NCBI GenBank assembly: GCA_002803225.1
Contig: NXFV01001601.1
Coordinates: forward strand, 62,001-126,000
Origin: Gamarada debralockiae
Taxonomy: Eukaryota > Ascomycota > Leotiomycetes > Helotiales > Hyphodiscaceae
Length of the DNA: 64,000 nucleotides
Direction: 5' to 3'
Shown: positions 58,596 through 64,000 of the stretch, one piece after another
How the letters are laid out: each line of letters begins with the position of its first letter
Position numbering within the stretch: position 1 is the stretch's first letter
The notes under the pieces: model-generated
What the model saw: the letters and a program-made list of their open reading frames with translations, nothing else
The model's database searches: none
Told to the model about the DNA's origin: nothing
Position numbers and translations under genes: made by a program

Positions 58596-60582
58596 ATGCC
58601 GTTCGATTACGAAAAATACCAAGAGAAATGCAATGGCATGACCACGGAGCAGCTTCAGTTGGAATGGGAGAACTACACTCGGCAGATGTCGGCCGGCGCG
58701 ACCTCGACAGCGACATCCATACTGTTCATGCCGCTGACAGCTGGAATATCTGCTGTCGGCATCGGTCTCTCTGCCCCACGGATACATAATGCGCGCAAGA
58801 AGAGGGAGATCATAGAGGCTGGTCTCAAAGCTAGAGGGACAACCCATCATACTCGCACAGGGGATGTACTTGCCCCCATGGCGGTTTCTGGAATCATCGG
58901 CGGCTTGACCCTTGGTCTTGTACCACCTGGGGTTGACACAGTTGCAGGATTAGCAGCTGCGCGTGGGATTGAAATCGCTATGACTAATACGGCCCTGAAT
59001 GCTACGGAAGCTGTTGTTGTTAACAATGCCAGGAAGAAGGCGGATAACGTGACAAACGCTCAGAACCAGGAGCATACTGCAAAGTACGGGACCATGGCCA
59101 CGCCGTTCCTTAATGATGAAGCGGTGTTGGCGGCGTTTCAACAACAACAACTTGATCAACCACCTGTCCAATCGTATACTACGGCATACGGAGTTGAGGT
59201 ACCGGCTGCTGTCGATCAGGCTTCGCACTTGTCACTAGGAGAGACCTGTGCCCATGCTTCCATGACACCTCAGAATAATCAGGGTCCAAGTGTCTCCTTG
59301 TCTTTGTCATCCCTTTCTATTCAATCGTCCGCCGACCCGCAAATGCAAAATATATATGACCAGCCTCAACCAACAACCTCGGATGCAGCTCTCTTTGCTT
59401 CTATTCCATCGCACAAGTAAGTTTCAGCTTCATAGATTGGAGAACTTCAAACATGAATCTTGGTACTGACTCAACATCAACAGTCTTGATCTTTCTGATC
59501 TTCTCGCTGTTGACGAAGAGGCCATGCTGAGAATGCATGCATTGGTACTAGCAGCGGAGAAACGTGAAGCAGAACAGCAACCCCCAGACCTAGCACCTAC
59601 TCAAATTCAACCTCAACAATCAACACAAGGACATACAGGGGAGGTTGAAACTCCTCAGTTCTTAACTCAAAGCAAGCTTCAGCCACTAGGAAGCATCGAG
59701 GAGAATCAAGTCCACTTGGACGAAACTGCCACACCCAAAGTGTCGGATCAACCGCAAGAGCAGCAACCAGCACTTCCACCTCGTCAAGGTCCTCGTGCAG
59801 CCACTCTCCCTGCTAGACTATACTCACCAGAGACTGCTTCATCTAGCCGTCAAGACACTCAAAACTCTCAATACCCACTGCAGCCGCTGCCACCTTACCA
59901 ACCTCAATATTTCTCCTCGTCACAGCAGGTTGCCGAACCGCAACAATATTATCCACCCCCGCCTCCACCGCAGCAAAGACATGATAGTGGATATGGTTCC
60001 ATACACTCGACTCCTTCGATCGGCAGTGCCTCCCCGCAACAATATTATCCACCCCCGCCTCCACCGCAGCGAAGATATGATAGTGGATATGGTTCCATGC
60101 ACTCGACTCCTTCGATCGGCAGTGCCTCCCCGCAGACTTACGCACCTCCCCCAAACTTCATCTCTCGACATTCTTCTATACCACAAGCCTACCCACCTCA
60201 GTCAACATCCTTCTATTCTCCGCAAATGCAGGCCCATCAAGGACACCACAGCTCCGAGTCCTCACTCTACCCTATGACCCCACCACCTCCATATTATCCG
60301 CCACCACCTGGTGTGAGCGCACCTCCAGGTGCAGGAAAAGAGAACGACTACTTCAACCACAGCGCTGGACCGCCTCCACTACCCACGCATACAAACTCAT
60401 CATATCTCCCCTTCAACCCCTTGCTCGAACAATCCCAAAAGCTAGTAGACGGGATGAATAAAGGGTGGCAATGGGCCAGGCATACTGCTTTACCGATAAA
60501 GATGCCCGTGGATTCGAAAAAGATTGGGGAGCCTGATTACGGGCCGCCGCCTCCTGTGCCTGCTGAATGGAGAGGATCATGA
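58596..60582 (+). CDS. Conserved fungal protein of unknown function: glycine-rich hydrophobic domain, proline-rich tail
   Basis: Two exons, 58596-59416 and 59484-60582, give 639 residues. The first 60 residues are a charged helical segment (EKYQEKCNGMTTEQLQLEWE). It is followed by two hydrophobic, glycine-rich stretches, ILFMPLTAGISAVGIGLSAP and VSGIIGGLTLGLVPPGVD, separated by a basic NARKKREIIEAGLKARGTTH segment. This could be a membrane hairpin with glycine-zipper spacing. The remaining 450 residues are disordered and rich in Gln, Pro and Tyr, including two tandem 32-residue copies with QYYPPPPPPQ and DSGYGS. I recognise the N-terminal pattern as recurring in filamentous ascomycetes, but know no function. 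A C-terminal PxxP/PPxY-type tail suggests SH3 or WW partners; this is inference. Confidence 0.75.
59941..60132 (+). repeat. Coding tandem repeat, two units of 96 bp
   Basis: Copies at 59941-60036 and 60037-60132 differ at only a few bases and keep the reading frame (32 codons each). They encode a proline-rich run followed by DSGYGS and HSTPSIGSASP. The high identity suggests recent or homogenised duplication. Confidence 0.9.
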
Positions 60583-61862
60583 TCACGAGTGACGGTTGAG
60601 TATGGCGTTTGGAGGAGTGCAACGATGCATGTGTATGATATATGAAGGTAATATGCCAAATGAGCAATGATAATGCTATGATGTGAGGTTCTTGTAGTGT
60701 ATCAGTCATCACATAATATACGTACTTTCACGTAAGACCATCCGTCTATCGCACTGCCTCGCCTGGTAGCCTTTATAAAAATAACAATATCATTAGGGAT
60801 GAGACACCACGGAAGCCATGTGGGATTCCGAGCGTATGAGAGAGGCCCACCAGCAACATCTCAAAGATAGGCAGGCAGCTCAGAGAAATGGAGAGAAGAC
60901 TTGAAGGAACTAGCTGCTGAGAAGTTCTGGTGGTGACAGGGACTCTTTATACAAGGTCCTGCGGTTTTGAATTTGAAAGTTGTGAAGGTGAATAGATGAG
61001 GAAATCTCGTGTGGGACTATGGAAAGAGTCTGATGCTACATTTCTCTTTGGTTCACATTTCATGTGCGTAACTTCCATGTCAGGGAGGGAATGTGTGATC
61101 AAGAACCGGAGAAGCTGGAATGGAGCTGGGAAGATAACTCGGACATGGAAAAAGACGATTTTCCTATGAATTATTCCAAGCGGCTTAATAGCTTAGAGTC
61201 CACGAATTCATCAGCCTTTTACGAAGCTGCACGAAAGCAACGAACCAATCATCCAAGACTCGCACTTTCCTGGCCTCCTGTCAACATCAACATCAACTTT
61301 ACAACCTCATCAAAACACAAATGTATATCGTGTCACCTTATTATCAAATCTCGTTGAAAATTTCAGATGTCTCAAGCAGCATCACAGCCGCACAGGAAGC
61401 TTCTATTGAGACCATGTTCGCTAGCACTGATAAAATCCCATCAATCCGCGACAGAATTGCCAAGGTCGTTTGAATCGCAGAAACCAAAAAGAGCACAGAA
61501 TTCGAGGCTTGGAAGGTAAGAATAACGGAAGTTGTTCTAGACTGTGATCAGAAGTAAAGATATTTGTCCCGACTTGGATTCCTTGAAAATGACAGCAAAA
61601 CCGCAGCTGACAACACGGCCAACACCCACACCCAGTTTCACTTTCGCCCCCTTAAAAACTCGACAATCTCCACCATCGGACCATCTATCTTTAGCAGTTC
61701 CCATTAGCCCCAGAATTGCAATATAAGATTCCCACTAGCAGCCAAATACCACTAGTCATTTTCCTCCTCGAGTTGTTTTTGCTCATGAACTACTTCCCGT
61801 CATACACGTGACTTTTATACTACGTCCCTGAACTCCATTGTCGGAACAAGGGTGAAGGAGGA
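60583..61862. other. Intergenic region with traces of decayed coding sequence
   Basis: No intact gene. At about 61367-61515 an open stretch reads SITAAQEASIETMFASTDKI and AETKKSTEFEAWK with one stop between; it looks like a remnant of a gene I cannot name. Confidence 0.4.
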
Positions 61863-62213
61863 TTGGTTGAAGAGTGTAGAGGAGTGAAGAGCGATGCGCC
61901 TATGTTCTTGGCCCTTACTTCATCTATCGGTTCGATCGGTGATATGGAGTCGCCTCCTGTGCCGTTCTTTGGATATGGTCTCAGCAAGGCCGCAGCCAAC
62001 TATCTTGTTGAGAAGTTGCACTTCGAGAATCCTAACTTGACGAGCATGGTTTCAACCCCGGGGTTCAGACGGATATGGGGAAATAGTGCTGCCGCGAGTG
62101 TAGGGATGAAGCAGGCGCCTATGGCGATTGAGGAGAGTGTGAAGAACTTGGTTAGACTTTTCGGTGGTGCGAAACAGGGAGAAGTCGGGTACTTTCACAG
62201 CTTCCACTGGTGA
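61863..62213 (+). pseudogene. Short-chain dehydrogenase/reductase remnant (C-terminal half)
   Basis: A 116-residue frame matches the second half of a classical SDR: the strand with FLALTSSIGSIGDM, the catalytic YGLSKAAANYLV (YxxxK motif), and STPGF after it. The Rossmann nucleotide-binding half with its TGxxxGIG motif is missing, and the upstream 400 bp have stops in all frames. The family resembles nor1-like ketoreductases. Loss of the N-terminal half makes enzymatic activity unlikely. Confidence 0.6.
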
Positions 62214-63652
62214 GCCTATTGTGTGGTAGATCAAGTCTTAGGGCCGGGTTTCGATCATACACTTGTGGGGAGGAATTGAGAGAAGTGAGGTGATTCAGAT
62301 CACGCTTAGCTTCTGGAGAGGAATGGAAGAGTAATAAGAGGAGCGAATTGAAAAGTAGAAATAGGGGACGAGGAGAAGTATAGACTTTCCTTAAGCCGCC
62401 GTTCTTGTGTATTTGTGCAGTGGTCATCGACCAAACCATGGATTTATCCATTTTTCTACTATGAAACATCCGCAGATAAATGGCATCCTCCCTCCCCATT
62501 CAAATCTCCGCCCTCTCTAGGATCCACATTGGGTGTCGCTCGGGCGGAAAGGACCCTTTCAGAGCCAAGAGATATATATGTGTTTGGGTCGACAGTTATC
62601 ATTCTCAAGGATTTAATCTTTGTTAAAACCAGTTTCCGTAGTGGTCAAACCCGATAAATCAGAGGAGACAGAGGCGTTGAGGACACAAAGGAGGAAGAGG
62701 TGCAGTCTCCAAGGTCGTCGGGTGCCGTTCAATGGCACTTGTAATTTTTGGCGACCCCGCCAATTAGAATCTATTCCCTAGAACCTAAGGTAAAGTTGGA
62801 GCCGTCGCATTTACAAAGGTTCACAGCTCAGGGTCCTCGGTCTGCCAGATCGCAATATCCACGCATGAGCATCGACAAAAAAAGAATCTTCCTCCCCATC
62901 CCCTCTTCAACCCCCACCCCATACCCTGTGGCTCGTACCCTCGTACCATATTACGTCCTTTCCTTCAGCTCACCAATCCAATCCCACCAATTACCATCCC
63001 CATTCCGGAATCTTCTCAGCCCGAAGCAGGAAAATCAGCCACCACCAGCCACTGCTGAAAGTAAGCTTATCTTAAGCGCCACCAGTCACCGTCATTTACT
63101 GTCAGCAATCCATCCAAATTTGGATTAGCGGTTGATCTATTTTGCAGCCCATTTCCCGGGATTTGGTCTTCCGACGCTTCTTCAACACTATCGATATCCG
63201 GTGCTGTCAATCTCAAAACATGGGGCCTCCTTATATTACCGCCCGCGCACCTTTTTGCTGCGCGACTTGATTCTCCTTTCTTCGGTTATGGTTAATTGGG
63301 CCGTCAATTGATTCGAAGAAGAATTGATGGTAGTGGGTTGACTTGAGGGGAACCAATGCGAATGTGAAACCCTTTCGCGACACCACAGAACGGGATAGAG
63401 GAGAACCTCGGACGAACGCAACGCACGATCTACAGCAAGCGAACGGGACGCAGGGTTTGAAACAAGAGATTGGGAAGAGGGAACGTCATTTTTCTGCAGA
63501 GGTTTATTTCTCTGCTTTCCTTCTTTTTTCCAAAACGAAGAAAGTTGATTGACTTTACGGAGCCGTCTTCCGCATCCATCCCGAAGTCGACTTCGCCAAT
63601 AATCATCACCATCATAACCAACCGCCGAAGAGGAGGATAATAAGGAGCAACG
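62214..63652. other. Intergenic region, no supported gene
   Basis: Several short ORFs on both strands, none with a domain. The 510-base minus-strand ORF at 63236-63745 overlaps the start of the membrane protein gene and is basic and low in complexity, so I do not count it as a gene. Confidence 0.45.
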
Positions 63653-64000
63653 ATGCTCTGCAGCAACCGCCCAGAAGGCTTCGTACGTTCCTCTCCTCCC
63701 ACCCATCGCGATCAAAACTAATGCCTCATTCTCCAGGGCCCACATTCCACTCTCTCCTCCTCAATCCCAACAACCTGCTTCGTTGACACTATCCTAATTC
63801 CCCTCCCAATTTGGCTCGCCCTCTTCCTCCTCCCCCTCTTCTTCGCTCTCTCCTTGCACCACCGAAAAGTAAACTACAACCCTTCAACCGCACACCTCCG
63901 CTCTCGTCCCCTCCGATCCTGCCTTTACACAACTACCGCTTCTATCTACTACATCCTCATTGTCTGCAACATCTTGATGCAGACCCTCGAAATCGTTCGG
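63653..64000 (+). CDS. Integral membrane protein, N-terminal part (cut by the right edge)
   Basis: Exon 1 at 63653-63682 encodes ten residues (MLCSNRPEGF). A 54-nt intron (GTACGT...CTCCAG) leads to exon 2 at 63737, which stays open to the window end. It encodes two hydrophobic helices: one around TILIPLPIWLALFLLPLFFA and one around TASIYYILIVCNILMQTLEI, with a short basic loop between. The gene continues beyond the window. The protein family is not certain; the pattern resembles the N-terminus of fungal multispanning membrane proteins, including the leading membrane domain of some ABCC-type transporters. Confidence 0.5.

Noticed and set aside
63236..63745. 169-codon minus-strand ORF near the right edge
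   Set aside because: Basic, low-complexity, overlaps the first exon of the membrane-protein gene in antisense, and has no recognisable domain.
1..64000. tRNA, rRNA and other structured RNA genes
   Set aside because: None was spotted by eye on either strand. A tRNAscan-SE and Infernal run would be needed to exclude them.

Overview
The window is nuclear DNA from a filamentous ascomycete (Pezizomycotina), probably a leotiomycete. The reasons are the short GT-AG introns of about 43-110 nt, the fungus-specific families (HET, fungal STAND/NACHT, Clr5, 2EXR, HeLo-like N-termini fused to C2H2 fingers, the rvt reverse-transcriptase-related gene), and AT-rich, stop-riddled repeat relics of the kind RIP leaves. 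The class-level placement is an inference from gene style, not from any search. Reading frames were checked across every splice junction listed for the main spliced genes.

Layout, left to right. 0-5 kb: the 5' end of a 2EXR gene leaves the window on the left, followed by a PiT-family phosphate permease (pho-4/PHO89 type). 5-10.7 kb: a complete rvt gene (domesticated reverse transcriptase), then a gene-poor stretch with a short 2EXR-like ORF. 10.7-17 kb: a secreted GH35 beta-galactosidase with an XlnR-like site in its promoter, then the ER chaperone BiP/Kar2 ending in HDEL. 19-24.5 kb: a STAND protein (NACHT NTPase with ankyrin-like tail) and a decayed Tc1/mariner transposase. 24.9-34.7 kb is a housekeeping block: HBS1 (ribosome rescue), VPS27 (ESCRT-0) and, head to head with VPS27, a Doa4/Ubp5-type deubiquitinase.

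36.3-61 kb is a more accessory region: a very unusual caspase-Clr5-Hsp70 fusion gene, a decayed C2H2 gene, an intact HeLo-like/C2H2 gene, a copper P-type ATPase, a small hypothetical gene with an apparent frameshift, a solo LTR next to a HET-domain gene, and a glycine-rich membrane-type protein with a proline-rich repeat tail. 61-64 kb holds an SDR remnant and the first exons of an integral membrane protein cut by the window edge.

How the genes relate. VPS27 and the Doa4-like protease act on the same cargo at endosomes and share one 0.65 kb intergenic region. The STAND, caspase fusion, HeLo-like/C2H2 and HET genes all carry domains tied to fungal self/non-self recognition or regulated cell death. 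The strongest candidate for something not yet described is the single 1406-residue reading frame at 36338-41082. It joins a caspase-fold protease with an intact His/Cys dyad, a Clr5 domain split by one intron, and a complete Hsp70-type ATPase domain.
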